From Reticulitermes speratus (taxonomy: Eukaryota; Arthropoda; Insecta; Blattodea; Rhinotermitidae): a stretch of DNA of 64,000 nt. The notes under the pieces were generated by a model. That model saw only the letters and a list, made by a program, of their open reading frames with translations, was not told the DNA's origin and did not search any database. The DNA is taken from NCBI GenBank assembly GCA_021186555.1, contig JAJKFL010000010.1, forward strand, positions 5,760,085 to 5,824,084, given 5' to 3'. The position numbers and the translations under genes are program-made. Of this stretch, positions 1 to 9,995 are shown piece after piece. The number at the start of each line of letters is the position of its first letter. Within the stretch, counting starts at the first letter, position 1.

Positions 1-1353
1 CTTAAAATTTTCGTGAATGCATTTTTTATTTCTTAACTCTCATTCCCAAATTTTTTAAACTTGTGACTAAAAATAGTTGTTCAATTCCGTCGTTCTCTAA
101 CTCCCAACTTCAATTAACGTAATGTTCATAAAAATACAATTTTATTTCTTAATAGAAATACTAATAAATAAATAGAAACACCATAGTTTCTGCCTTATTA
201 AGGACCCATGCTTCTAGTAAAGCTAATAAAAATTTAAATATTATGCATATAAAAAAGAATAAATTGTTTTTATTTGTGCTTAGGACCTTTGTTAAGGAAT
301 CTGTTAATTTTTAATAATATTTCTGTTTTGTTATTTGTATCATTTACAAGAACATTTATTTCCTACTAGTAACGTTATTTTTTTATATTGTGGGTTCTGC
401 TCCCTCCTTCTCTTTACTTCCCCCCCCCCCACCAAATACCTTTTTTCTGATTCTGGATTTTATATGAGTCTGCTACAACAATACTGGTTTTCGTATATAA
501 ACAACCAAGCTTTTCTTAATGCAGTATCCCGAAATATAAGTTGGACGTATTTCATCCTGCTCATATTCACCTACTTTCTGTGGCACTTAACGCTATGAAT
601 ATATTCTGTTGTATCATATCACTGTCTTTCCCAAAATTTAGATGACACCCCACTATTATCATCAGGCCTCTCATGTGCATCTTATCCTTTCCATGCTGTT
701 ACACAGCAGAGTCATAGTTCAAAGCCTACTCTCTGAAGTTGATACGTCAGTCTCTAATAACAAACAGCAGCTATATTCACACACACAGCAAGGGTCCATT
801 GTTACAGCGGTAGCTATGAAAAGCAAGGCGTGGGCGGATTTTGAAATAAATGGCGCGAATAATGTCACGTCACCTGATTTATGATGACAAGTGTTGGTGA
901 TCACTTTACAGGGTGTTAGAATTTTGTTTCTTAGAACAGAAAGAAAATGTGTGAAGGGTAGTTTACTGTACAGGAGGGAATTTGGAAGATAAAATACCCT
1001 TAAATATCTGCTACACCGAAAAAAAAACGACTATTTCAAGGAAGAATGTAGAAAGCGGCATGAACCGAGTTGCGAAAGAAATTTTGAAAGTAAAATAAAC
1101 TGATTATTCGCATAGGTGGAAAATTTGAACATATGAAGGTATTGTCTAATATTTCGTATTATTTCGAATGATAACAGATATTGCTGAAACCTGTGTTAAG
1201 ATGATGCTGTGAAATGTCGACTTTAGACAACGGAAACAAAGGGTACAGAAGCGGAAAAAATTAAATAAGATAAAGACAATGGGAAGAAGACTCTGAAGGG
1301 AAAACAAGCACTAAATTTTTAAGATTATGTTTACTGAAATTCTTCGTACACTT
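1..1353. other. AT-rich non-coding DNA, no element recognised
   Basis: Short open frames occur here but none shows a domain, codon bias or homology I recognise. There is a run of ten C at about 421-430. A lone TACAGGGTG, the kind of end seen on TA-targeting transposons in this window, sits at 907-915 with no partner found. Confidence 0.6.
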
Positions 1354-1365
1354 CATGTACTTACT

Positions 1366-1762
1366 TAGTTAGTTAGTTAGTCCCCATGTCGCTCCAATCG
1401 CGGAGCATTGGGGGCCTCTTTTCGGAGGTTTCTATAATCATGTGCGTTGATGTAGCGGGTGACCAGCCCACTGACCGCACAAGTTCCACTCAATCCTGAT
1501 GTGACTGCCAGAGCCATCTGGCAGGCAGTCAGGAGACTTGGATGAGAAATGGCGGCTGAATTTTTCCGACTGGCACTACTAGTTCTATTCATGCCCGTAA
1601 GGTTCTTTTACATGCCGTAAATCTAAGACATGGGACCGACGGCTTTACTTCCCCTCCGAAGGAAGTTGTGCTACGGATTTTTATCACCCTTAAAAATCCA
1701 TCGCCCTCGGTTGGGATCGAACCCAGTGGCGAGTACGCTAACCACTAGTCCACCGAGGGCGA
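1366..1762 (-). mobile_element. SINE-A copy, tRNA-headed, with (CTAA)n tail
   Basis: On the minus strand the head at about 1700-1762 carries a tRNA-like promoter: an A-box-like stretch followed by B-box GGTTCGATCCC in a degraded form. The body matches the copies at 11.4 and 48.9 kb, but the 3' end diverges and finishes in a (CTAA)n tail instead of (ATT)n. A 12-bp TSD, CATGTACTTACT, flanks the insertion at 1354-1365 and 1763-1774, so both ends are fixed. Confidence 0.85.
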
Positions 1763-1811
1763 CATGTACTTACTGCTTATGAATAAATGAGTATTAACTT
1801 TCAAATACTCT

Positions 1812-2132
1812 AATTAAAATTTTTATTATACCAACATATGCACTATAATCTTCTAACCAAGTCAATCACCCCTACATATGTTTTGGCCTATAACAGGCCT
1901 AGGATTTTACAGCTGAAAGAAATAATACCTAAATCCATTGAGAACTAGGGTTCATTTTACTTTTATGTGGATGTACTAAGTTTTTTAAAATTGAACAACA
2001 GATGTAAAGTCTATGTAAAAAACTTTGACCCCTGAAGATGGCCTGTTATAGGCCGAAACATATGTAGGGGTGATTGACTTGGTTATAACAATATTGTGCA
2101 TATGTTGGTCTAATAAAACTTTTAATTAGTTA
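1812..2132. mobile_element. Foldback element with hammerhead-like motif
   Basis: Two arms of roughly 80-90 bp, at about 1812-1890 and 2042-2132, are inverted copies of each other. They share the outer ACCAACATATGCAC-type end and the inner part of a hammerhead-like motif. The left-arm motif has lost its core (GAAA has become AAAA and the CTGANGA strand is missing). The right-arm motif is intact. No protein is encoded. Confidence 0.6.
2029..2070 (+). ncRNA. Hammerhead-ribozyme-like motif
   Basis: Reads CCC, then core CTGAAGA (C3 at 2032), one linker T, stem II GGCCT/AGGCC, core GAAA at 2055-2058, a tiny stem III (AC/GT around a short loop), TA, then GGGG to pair as stem I. Position 7 of the core may be any base in hammerheads, so CTGAAGA is permissible. 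The extra T between A9 and stem II is unusual. Activity is inferred, not shown. Confidence 0.45.
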
Positions 2133-2435
2133 ACAAGACGCACGGCGAATACAACGTGAAAATTTTTTTCAAATACTCTGTTTAGCTTTTATTCGGTATA
2201 GTACTGGCATATTCATTTCGAGTTTAATAGACCATCTTCAGTGTGTCTCTACTCTTGCAGCATTTAGCTATATCTATAGATTATTGTCATTTCAGTACCG
2301 TTTACTTCAGACTTACACCTCTAGAACATTACGCAGGAAAACAACACAAATGCTCAGTTGATGACAATATTAAATTAGTGCTCAATGCGTCATCAAGTTC
2401 TGAGAAATTTTCCTGTTTTTGAAATTACATGTGGG

Positions 2436-2630
2436 TGGGGCTTAGATGGGGGCATTTCACTAAAATAGAAAAAGGAGTGGAGTGGATTGATCTGACTCAG
2501 GAGAGGGAAAAGTGTTAGGCCCTTGTAAACACGGTGATGATGTTCAGTTTTCCATAAAATGCTGGAAATTTCGTGACCAGCTGAGGAACTATTAGCTTCT
2601 CAAGAAGAACCCAGTCCCATAGAGCTAGGA
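2436..2630 (+). mobile_element. LINE-1 3' fragment
   Basis: Matches the last part of the reading frame (decayed WIDLAQDRD at about 2485-2510) and the short 3' UTR, which ends with the 'ccatagagcta' version of the usual 'ccatggagttag'. It is 5'-truncated and interrupted by stops. Confidence 0.7.
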
Positions 2631-2699
2631 CGCCACACTTTTTATAAATATCTAGGATCTATAACGTCCTTAAAACCTTATATAATAAAAGGTAGGTTT

Positions 2700-2945
2700 G
2701 TCTTTGTTCACGCTATGAAGACATAAAAAGGGGAGAAGGTGTATAGCTCCACTCATTCTTAACCTCGGTGCTAGATGGTGGTGAGTGGTCAATATCACGC
2801 TCTGACCGCTGTGCCCGCCGGAAAGAACCCCGGTACCCTTCGAATAGGAGGCTGGATGAGCCCCAGGGACGGTCTACTCGCTTCGAAGAAGAGTAAAATT
2901 TTTTAACCCTGCCAGAATTCGAAACCAGGACCATGATTAACTCAT
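2700..2945 (-). mobile_element. SINE-E copy
   Basis: On the minus strand a B-box-like GGTTTCGAATTC lies near 2915-2930, followed by a body shared with the copies at 6.1, 16.8, 40.6 and 58.7 kb. The shared core reads 'agccccaggg' and 'ttaacctcggtgctagatgg' on the plus strand. It lies directly beside the mariner derivative that begins at 2979. Confidence 0.7.
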
Positions 2946-2978
2946 GGTAAAGGTGTGTGCTTGCGGAACCTATGTATA

Positions 2979-3545
2979 CAGTGTGTCCACAAAGTCCCTT
3001 CGGGGTTTTGAAAAATTGTGGAGCGCAAACAAATTGAGCTAGCCACATGCGGTTTGCGGCAGATTACAGTGAAATTCTGGAAGTTTTTTTTTGCCGCCAA
3101 CAGATGGCATAAGCGGCCATCTTTACGTTTCTCAGTCAGTTGTAAAATGGCGACTGTGCAGGAACGCGCGCGTTGTGTGGGATGGCAGAGACGGTCCAAT
3201 GCCTTGGCCTCCACGTTCACCAGACACCACTGGATTTCTTCCTGTGGGGTTATGTCAAGAGCAATGTGTTCCGAATACCAGTTAACAGACTTGATGACCT
3301 GAAGATCCTTATCAGGAATGCGATCTCGGCTATCCAGCGGACATGCTCCACAGAACATGGCAAGAGCTTGAATATCGTCTGGACGTTCTCCGTGCTACCA
3401 AGGGAGCCCACATCGAGGTCGACTGAGGTCAGTAAAAAAACTTCCAGAGTTTCACTGTAATCTGCCGCAAACCGCATGTGGCTAGCTCAATTTGTTTGCG
3501 CGCCACAATTTTTCAAAACCCCGAAGGGACTTTGTGAACACACTG
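2979..3545 (+). mobile_element. Mariner-like element, internally deleted, with ~112-bp TIRs
   Basis: Terminal inverted repeats of about 112 bp (2979-3090 and about 3433-3545) begin CAGTGTGTCCACAAAG or its one-base variant and differ at only a few positions. A TA dinucleotide flanks each side (2977-2978 and 3546-3547), as expected for IS630/Tc1/mariner insertion. Only the end of the transposase gene lies between the TIRs, so this is a non-autonomous deletion derivative. The length of 567 bp is less than half that of a full mariner-like element. Confidence 0.88.
3197..3426 (+). pseudogene. Transposase C-terminal remnant (mariner-like)
   Basis: In one frame the sequence gives PWPPRSPDTT. After a frame change it gives LDFFLWGYVKSNVF followed by a DDLK..IRNAIS helix. 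After a second change it gives WQELEYRLDVLRATKGAHIE and a stop at 3424-3426. These are the C-terminal hallmarks of mariner-like transposases: the SPD motif around the third catalytic aspartate, then the terminal helices. Everything upstream (helix-turn-helix DNA-binding domain and first two catalytic aspartates) is deleted. With two frameshifts it cannot make an active enzyme. Confidence 0.85.
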
Positions 3546-3949
3546 TATATCAGTGTTGTCATACTGTGGCCCGCTGTTCACATATGGTTCTCGACACATT
3601 CCTAAGTGAAGCGTGGGGCCTTTTGTGACTCGTAATATTAAAAGATTGAATACATTGATATTGTGTTTCCAAAATCGTTCGTGGCACATTACCAAATTAT
3701 TCGTGTCCAATTGGCCCGCGGTTGAAACATGTCGCAAATACAAGTGTGAGTTACTGTGATATATCCTGATATGTAGGTCTTACATTGACACTATTTATTC
3801 CGTGCACTTTGATAGAATTAAATTGTTCATTCATGACACCAACAAACGCACCTTTTCATATATACAAAAATACTATAGCTTCTACAGGTTTCGGCGTCAC
3901 GCCATCCACAAGGAGCTCAACACCAAGACTTGAAACTTACTAAAATGTA

Positions 3950-4134
3950 CAGTAGAACCCGGTTATAACGTCATGAAAGGAACTGAATATTTTGTGTCGT
4001 TATAAACGAGTGTTGTTATAACCGAGGAGTATAATATTATGGTTAACAGTGAGGAATTAATTGGTACCACAGAATATCTGACGCTATAGACGAGGTATCG
4101 CATAAACCGATGTCGTTATAACCGGGTTCGACTG
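3950..4134. mobile_element. Pogo-like MITE (CAGTAGAACCCGG ends)
   Basis: The inverted termini CAGTAGAACCCGGTTATAAC and (inverted) CAGTCGAACCCGGTTATAAC are flanked by TA at 3948-3949 and 4135-4136. The 185-bp interior has no coding capacity. A second, inverted and more decayed copy lies at 14268-14436. TIRs of this style are typical of pogo/Tigger-derived MITEs. Confidence 0.8.
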
Positions 4135-4387
4135 TAATAGATTAAAAAGTAATTCATATTATATTACATTATTTTTGCAGGTAATGTAAACCATGTGTTT
4201 TTATTTTGTTAAACCACAGCGCTGAATTAGTTTAAATATTGTTGTTCTTATAGTTGTGGATAATCTTTTTTTGTTTAGCATTTACTATTCTGACATGGTT
4301 TACATTAGCTGCAAGAATACTGTAATATACTATGAATTAATTTTGTAATCTGTTATATTTTAGTAAGTTTTAAATCTTGGCGTTGAG

Positions 4388-4735
4388 CTCCCTGAGGATG
4401 ACGCAAGTGACGCCGAAGGCCGTGCCATGGCTCAGGCGGTTAGTCGCCGGCCTCTCACCACGGAGGCCCGGGTTCGATCCCAGGTCAAGTCCATGTGAGA
4501 TTTGTGGTGGACAAAGTGGCACTGGGACAGGTTTTTCTCCGAGTTGTCGGTTTTCCCCTGTCGATTTCATTCCACTGGTGCTCCATTACTTGTAAAACTT
4601 GGTAAAAAAAACTGCTCATCTTCATCACAGGGGTTGCACAACAAGCCTTAAGGCTGTGGTGCGTCCGTAGCATCAGCTCTGCGGGGCCCCCTCAAAAAAA
4701 AAAAAAAAAAAAAAGACGCCGAAACATGTAGAGCG
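4388..4735 (+). ncRNA. Hammerhead-like motif split by a SINE
   Basis: Before the SINE-B insertion the site would read CTCC, CTGAGGA, a hairpin segment ending GACGCC, GAAA, CATGTA, GAGC. The 9-bp TSD GACGCCGAA shows the SINE entered at the stem II/GAAA junction, duplicating it. Stem II here pairs poorly, so the motif may already have been decaying. Confidence 0.3.
4418..4714 (+). mobile_element. SINE-B copy with poly(A) tail and TSD
   Basis: The tRNA-derived head reads CATGGCTCAGGCGGTTAGTC (A-box region), then B-box GGTTCGATCCC near 4470-4480. The body contains 'gggacaggtttttctccgag' and 'aaggctgtggtgcgtccgta', and the tail is about 20 A. The TSD GACGCCGAA lies at 4409-4417 and 4715-4723. The bulk matches the copies at 10.7 and 17.2 kb. 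Confidence 0.92.
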
Positions 4736-4812
4736 ATATTAGATTGTATTTGTAGAAGCTCTATATCAAAGGTGCATTTGTTGGTGTCATGAATGAACAG
4801 TTTAATGTAAGA

Positions 4813-5307
4813 CCTAATAAGAAACGTGATACACGACGACTCAGTTGTTCGTTAGCGAAGTGTGCAATAAATGGCTTTATTTACCCTCGATCTTCCACTC
4901 CGTCATGTAAACATATCACAGATATGGGTGCATAACTGAGCCAAGCAACCACCCTAGAAATTACATCGATTGTCCGTAGAAACGAAAAAATTAGTATTCT
5001 CCATTTTAGACTTAAACTCTTCCTGTTGTGAGAAGAGTCGTGAGAAAAGAGGAGTAAAATGCGCGATAAAAGTAAAAGGAGAATGAAAATCCGCGGAATG
5101 TTTGTTGTTTAGCATAAGTCATTGTGCTTGATATTCCTTGAATTAAGATACGACTTTACCATTAAACAGCAAGTCAATTAGACACAACACGTCGCATAGA
5201 CGTATTAGACGTGGAATTTTTCCTAGATCAGATTAATTTGTCTCCTGTTTCTTTTAAAGTGCATATTGGTTATTGTAGACTGGTAGTGCAGTTCCGAAAC
5301 ACACCTT
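4813..5307. other. Non-coding, nothing recognised
   Basis: AT-rich unique-looking sequence between the foldback at 4.8 kb and the CTAA-type repeat. I see no element ends or coding signal. Confidence 0.55.
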
Positions 5308-5890
5308 ACAGACTAACGAACAGACTAACTAAGTAACTAAGTAACTAACTAACTAACTAACTGGACCGACTAACAGACTAACTGACTAAATAACTGACTG
5401 ACTAACTAACTGTCTAACTAAATAAATAATTATTTTATTATTTTATTATTATTATAACTAACTAACTAATTAACTAAACAATCAAACGTCTAACTAACTG
5501 GACCGACTGACAGACTAACTGACTAACTGACTAAATAACTGACTAACTGACTAACTGACTAACTAACTGAATAACTGTAGAACTAAATAATTAACTAACT
5601 AATTAACTAAACAACCAAACGTCTAACTAACTAACTAACTAACTAACTGGACCGACTGACAGACTAACTAACTGACTAAATAACTGACTAACTGACTAAA
5701 TAACTGACTAACTAACTAAATAATTAACTAACTAATTAACTAAACAACCAAACGTCTAACTAAATAACTAATTAACGAACCAACTAACTAACCAAACAAA
5801 CAAATAGCTATTTATGTGACTGTATAACCAACCATTCAACTACGTAACTTATTAACTTAACACATAGCTAACTAATTAACCGACTACGGG
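5308..5890 (+). repeat. Degenerate (CTAA)n tetranucleotide repeat with higher-order blocks
   Basis: Runs of AACT/CTAA are interspersed with a recurring block containing 'ctggaccgactgacagacta' (near 5360, 5505 and 5645), so the array has a second-level repeat of about 140-145 bp. It is not the insect telomere repeat TTAGG. Confidence 0.85.
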
Positions 5891-6119
5891 ACTACCAGAC
5901 AAGCCAACTAACCGACTGAAGCACTGAAAGGATATGCGATTGACTGTCCAAACAATTACACGTTTTGCGATCTCTCTTGATAAGTTGCTGTTTGCGGAAC
6001 AGAAAGTTTCATTACTGTGTATAAAGCAGCCCACCACCTCGGATCCCATTAGACAGATAATTCCAGCCCACACCCTAAATTCCTGTTTCCTTAATATTTC
6101 GCCAACCCCATTTTGAGAG

Positions 6120-6370
6120 CTATTCAGTGGGAAGAATCAGTCGGTAGAGTGATTAGAGCACAGGATGTTATATCGAAGAATAGTGGTTCGATTCTCCTAT
6201 AGGAGGAGGCGTTTTATTTTTACCGGTCTAAGAGGCCACCCAGCCTTCTATTTAATATCTACCTGGTTGTTATTTTCCCGAGAATAAAACTGCTGACGTT
6301 GACCCCTCACCTCCATCTAGTGTAGAGGTTAAGAATGAGTGGAACTATATCTCTACTCCCCCAATGTGTC
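6120..6370 (+). mobile_element. SINE-E copy with readable tRNA-like head
   Basis: An A-box-like TCGGTAGAGTGATTAGAGCA starts near 6139, and B-box GGTTCGATTCT near 6185. The body then matches the other E copies in reverse of their usual orientation ('ccacccagccttctatttaa', later 'tagtgtagaggttaagaatg'). This is the best-preserved E head in the window. Confidence 0.75.
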
Positions 6371-6927
6371 TAAATGGCGTGCACATTTCAGATGTAAGAT
6401 ATGTGGACATATATTCAACCGATTACGCGCCATTCGTGTTTAAGTTTTTTGTGTTGGTGTCTGAAAATGCTGCGTTAGAAACAAGAAGATCAAAGGCTGA
6501 CGGAATGACGTTTTAAAACAGAAAGCCCTTGGTAGGTGTTATGCCGCTCTGAAAGAATATTGATATCGGGTTGAGGGGTGGGGAGGAGGGTTAAATGTTC
6601 ACAGCTCCATAGCTGCCAGTCATATAGCTATTGCCCGTGATTTAAAGCGCTCTTTTAGCTGCCCCTTTGTTGCAGTCAATCGCGCGCAATCAATTCGAAA
6701 TATAAAGTCTTCCAAATTGCCACTCCATCAAAGAGAAAGGCTATACTTTGAAAATACAATAAAAATGTGAGGCAATTTTAAATGTTACAAATTTTCAGGC
6801 TTTTCGGGTGGGAGTCGTTCAAATGACATTCTTCTAATTTATTACGTTGTGCAGGATAATATAGTTTTTTTTCTCACATAGCTTTCATATGTATTATAAA
6901 CTGGATTTTTTTTATTAATGTTTCATC
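6371..6927. other. Non-coding, nothing recognised
   Basis: No element ends, tandem structure or coding signal seen between the SINE and the 39-bp array. Confidence 0.5.
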
Positions 6928-7121
6928 ATTCTGCAGTCTGTCTTACGACAGCAGTCCGTACGCGCTCTTCATTCTGTAGTCTGTCTTACGACAGGTCCGT
7001 AGCCTCTTCATTCTGTAGTCTGTCTTACGACAGGTCCGTAGCCTCTTCATTCTGTAGTCTGTCTTACGACAGGTCCGTAGCCTCTTCATTCTGTAGTCTG
7101 TCTTACGACAGGTCCCTAGCC
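6928..7121 (-). repeat. 39-bp minisatellite, about 5 units, at LINE-2 3' end
   Basis: Each unit reads on the plus strand 'tcattctgtagtctgtctta' then 'cgacaggtccgtagcctct'. The same 39 bp form the extreme 3' end of LINE-2 (compare 23205-23245 on the plus strand). The array is continuous with the LINE body at 7122. The first unit is irregular ('cagcagtccgtacgcgc'). Confidence 0.92.
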
Positions 7122-7957
7122 TCTTCCAAAGCGAGTTCTCCAACAGGGTGCGATCTAGTGCTTCCTCTTTCAATTTCCAGTATCTTTTATTTTCCTTAAT
7201 GGTCATCCAGTAGCTGCTTACGTCTTCTCCTCGTCTTCCTGTCACTTAAATCCTTCCTTCTAACTTTCCTTCAATCACATGTTTCAGAAGGCAGTTTCTA
7301 CGCAAGATGTGACCAATGCAGTTAGCCTTTCTTCTTTTTATTGTATGTACGATATTCCTCTCCTCCTTGACTCTGTGTAATACTTCTTCATTTCTCACAC
7401 GATCGGTCCAACTGATCTTCTCCATTCTTCTCCAGCACCACATTTCAAAACTTTCCAGATACTTCTGGTCTACTTTCCGAAGTGCCCACGTTTCAGCACC
7501 ATACAAAGCTATGCTCCAAATGTAGCACCTTCTTCTTCTTCTTTGGTGCAACAGCCTTTTTAGGCCAAGACTGCCCCAATGATCTTCTTCCATTGATTCC
7601 TTTCCTGGGCTTTCCTTTTCCATTGGCTTACTTTAAGAGTCTTCAGGTCGTTTTCTACATCATCAAGCCACCATGTAGCTGGTCTTTTACTTTCCTTTTT
7701 ACATAAAATGGATAATTAAAAGTGACCTTTTTACAGGGGTTGTTATCATCTGTTCTAAATAGATGTCCTAGCCATCTCAATCGGTTGGCTTTTACCACTT
7801 TAATTACATCTGGCTCTTTATACAGGTTGTAAATTTCTGTATTATATCTTATACGCCAAATGCCTCTATGCCTCTATCATTCACGGACAAATGTAGCACC
7901 TTCTTCCTTAAATGTAATTCCAGTTTGCTGGTGAAAAGATTTTTCTTCTTGTTTTTT
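7122..7957 (-). mobile_element. LINE-2 fragment interrupted by LINE-3
   Basis: On the minus strand it reads the end of a reverse-transcriptase polyprotein: GAETWALRKVDQKYLESFE, CWRRMEKISWTDRVRNEEVL, then a basic tail. It is split at 7518-7535 by a nested LINE-3 and resumes at 7889 with the segment that lies further 5' in LINE-2 (LFTSKLELNLRKK-type). 5'-truncated, and broken by the insertion. Confidence 0.88.
7536..7888 (-). mobile_element. LINE-3 fragment nested in LINE-2, with TSD
   Basis: The 18-bp TSD AAATGTAGCACCTTCTTC lies at 7518-7535 and 7889-7906. On the minus strand the frame has KANRLRWLGHLFR and NPCKKVTF near its start and, in another frame, WWLDDVENDLKTLKVSQW through QWKKIIGAVLA and a stop. 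It ends in a (GAA)n tail. This is the usual C-terminus of a non-LTR retrotransposon polyprotein. At least one frameshift is present. Confidence 0.88.
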
Positions 7958-8204
7958 ACTCATGTTTGTGTGAAAGAATAAAAATGTAAAATACAAAAGT
8001 AGTAATAAAATTTATGTCAAGAATATTATTTAAGGCATTTTTAAATTAAGTGCAAAAGGAATAATTATTTAAAATTTATTATGTAAAATTATGTCACAGA
8101 CTACATACATGTACAATATATTTTGTATTTTGTTATATCAGTTTTCAAAAATATTCCACATGTTTCTTCAGCAGATATTTTCAAATATTTTTGTTGTGTA
8201 CGTT

Positions 8205-8515
8205 GTTGTGAAAGTTGGTTGAGGCACTACGCTACAAACCGGAACGTCGCGGTTCGATTCCCGATGGTGTTATTGGAATTAATTTCCTTGACATAATCGT
8301 TTCGGTCGCACTATGGCCCTGGGGTCGACTCAGCCTCTAACAGAAATGAGTACCAGGAATATTTTCTGGGGGGTAAAGGCGGCCGGTGCTTAGGGCTGAC
8401 AACCTTACCACCTTCATGTGCCGATTGTCTACAAATCTGGGAGCCTCAACCTCCTGGACCCCTAAGGGCCTGTCTAGGTCTGTAATGGGGTTGCTTTACC
8501 TTTACGTTGTTGCGA
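8205..8515 (+). mobile_element. SINE-D copy
   Basis: The head has B-box GGTTCGATTCCCG near 8251-8263, preceded by 'ggcactacgctacaaaccgg'. The body contains 'gcactatggccctggggtcg'. The 3' end is 'gctttaccttta', the start of a (TTTACC)n tail. Confidence 0.85.
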
Positions 8516-8734
8516 AAAGAAAATGAATTGATTTTTTTAATTCAGCAGATATGGGGCAAGCAGAATTCCACAATAAACACTCAATTAAAATTTGCGCTCT
8601 CCTGATTAGGATTTACTCTGTAGTGGGCTCAATATAGCAGCAGTATGTGTTGTAAGATCCAAAAATAATATTTAGTTGAGATTATAAATTTCACAGGGAT
8701 TATAATATTTAATTTAAGACAAGGAATTATAAAA

Positions 8735-9045
8735 AGGTAAAGGTAAAGGTAAAACTGTCCCTGTATAGTCCTGTACAGGCCCTTAGGTCTCCAGGAGTTT
8801 GAGGCTCCTAGAATTTCTAGACAATCGACACATGAAGATGGTAAGGTTGTCAGCCCTACGCATCGGTCGCATTTAACCCCCGGATATATTCCCGGTATTC
8901 ATTTCTGTTAGAGGCTCCGTCTACCCCAGGGCCATAGTGCGGCCGGTAGGATTATGTCAATAAAAAAATCCCAATGACCCGATCGGGAATCAAACCCGCT
9001 ACCTTCCGACTTGTAGCGCAGTGACATCGCGTTGTGTTTTGTAGT
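8735..9045 (-). mobile_element. SINE-D copy, inverted relative to the one at 8.2 kb
   Basis: A (GGTAAA)n run at 8737-8753 is the 3' tail on the minus strand. The B-box (GGGTTTGATTCCC on minus) lies near 8990-9000. It shares with the 8.2 kb copy the segments around the 'gggccatagtgcggccgg' motif. The two copies form an imperfect inverted pair about 220 bp apart. Confidence 0.85.
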
Positions 9046-9287
9046 ATTACATGCTGCTAATTTTCGATTATAATGCATTTTGTGCCCCGTGTAAGAGAAA
9101 GTAAAAAAGTTTAAGAGATGAAAATCCTTTGCTTAAGATTCAATAACATCGGGAGATACACAGAATATTTTTACGTGCTGAAATCTCCCCGCGGACCGCG
9201 GTTTGTCTTCCTTAAACACACAGATCCAGATCCACCCATTCTTCATTGTGTTAGATGTCATGGTTTCTCTTCCACTGCTGCAGATTA

Positions 9288-9368
9288 TACAGGTATACAC
9301 AAAAGAATGGTGCGATTTCAATAGTGAATACTATTGAAACCGCACCATTCTTTTGTGTATGCCCTGTA
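9288..9368. mobile_element. 82-bp palindromic MITE, copy 1
   Basis: Arms of about 39 bp, TACAGG(GC)ATACACAAAA and AATGGTGCGRTTTCAATAGT with their inverse, join through a loop of about 3 nt. One arm has lost two bases at its end (CAGGTATAC against CAGGGCATAC). The terminal TA is the target duplication. No coding capacity. Confidence 0.9.
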
Positions 9369-9489
9369 TATATGTCACGTTATACCAGGGCGGCATGAAG
9401 TATCACGCAACTTGAGGTGTTGCGACATTTTAATCTATCACAGCGGTGTTGATGAGGAAGGTGGCGCTGTGTTGTGTAGCCTACAGTTT

Positions 9490-9640
9490 TTGACGTTTCG
9501 AAGGAACCTAGAGCCTTTAGGTTGATCATAAAACTTTTCTTGGACCACTTCACACCATCAAGATAAAGACACTACCATACTTCGAAACGTCGGATACTTC
9601 ACGCACAACGACAATTTTACATCCCAGAAAACGTATGTCT
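9490..9640. mobile_element. Probable foldback fragment (GACGTTTCGAAG / CTTCGAAACGTC)
   Basis: An inverted pair, 'gacgtttcgaagg' near 9492 and 'acttcgaaacgtc' near 9578, resembles the sequence at the core of the 13.1-13.9 kb foldback. The flanking 'acatcccagaaaa' recalls the outer end of that family. Old and incomplete. Confidence 0.4.
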
Positions 9641-9900
9641 TCGATAAGAGGTAACTTTCATCACTACATTTCCCCATGTTGTGGATAGAGATGAAGCCAC
9701 TAACGAAGCAACGCAAAAAAAGGAAATTACTCGGAAAATGGGGAAGGAGGTTCAGTGGTGTCGAACGCCGGTAATTTATAACAGACTATGTATGTATGTA
9801 TGCCTTTACAAATGTCCAAAAATCATATCTGTTACATTAGTGATCATGGTTCAGGAAAGGTGGAGATTCACTGTACTGATTTCTTTTTACATTGTTTGTT

Positions 9901-9995
9901 CCAACCACTGCACAAGTGATAGATTCAAATTACGCAATCATACAGTAGCCAACTACATGTTTCGGCTTTTTTTTCGGCCATCTTCAGGAGGTGTT
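9901..9995 (-). ncRNA. Hammerhead-like motif in a partial foldback arm
   Basis: On the minus strand (about 9953-9991): CTC, CTGAAGA, linker T, GGC, an A-rich loop, GCC, GAAA, CATGTA, G. Core bases are intact and stem II is short. Stem I pairs for only one base. The adjoining 'ccaaccactgcac' near 9901 matches the outer end of the foldback family. I found no second arm. Confidence 0.4.

Larger units (their letters stand above)
3818..4812. mobile_element. Foldback element with hammerhead-like motif, twice invaded
   Basis: The outer arms, with 'gacaccaacaaacgcacc' near 3837-3855 and its inverted partner near 4770-4790, continue inward to a hammerhead-like motif in each arm. The left motif (about 3880-3925, minus) has a damaged core. 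The right one (about 4385-4735, plus) is split by SINE-B. A pogo-like MITE at 3950-4134 has also landed inside. Two insertions imply an old element. Confidence 0.6.

Noticed and set aside
335..598. 87-residue open frame with hydrophobic content
   Set aside because: It includes a C10 run and AT-rich low-complexity sequence, with no motif or homology recognised.
5308..5890. Telomere-like CTAA/TTAG repeats
   Set aside because: The unit is four bases with many variants, not the insect TTAGG pentamer, and it is internal.
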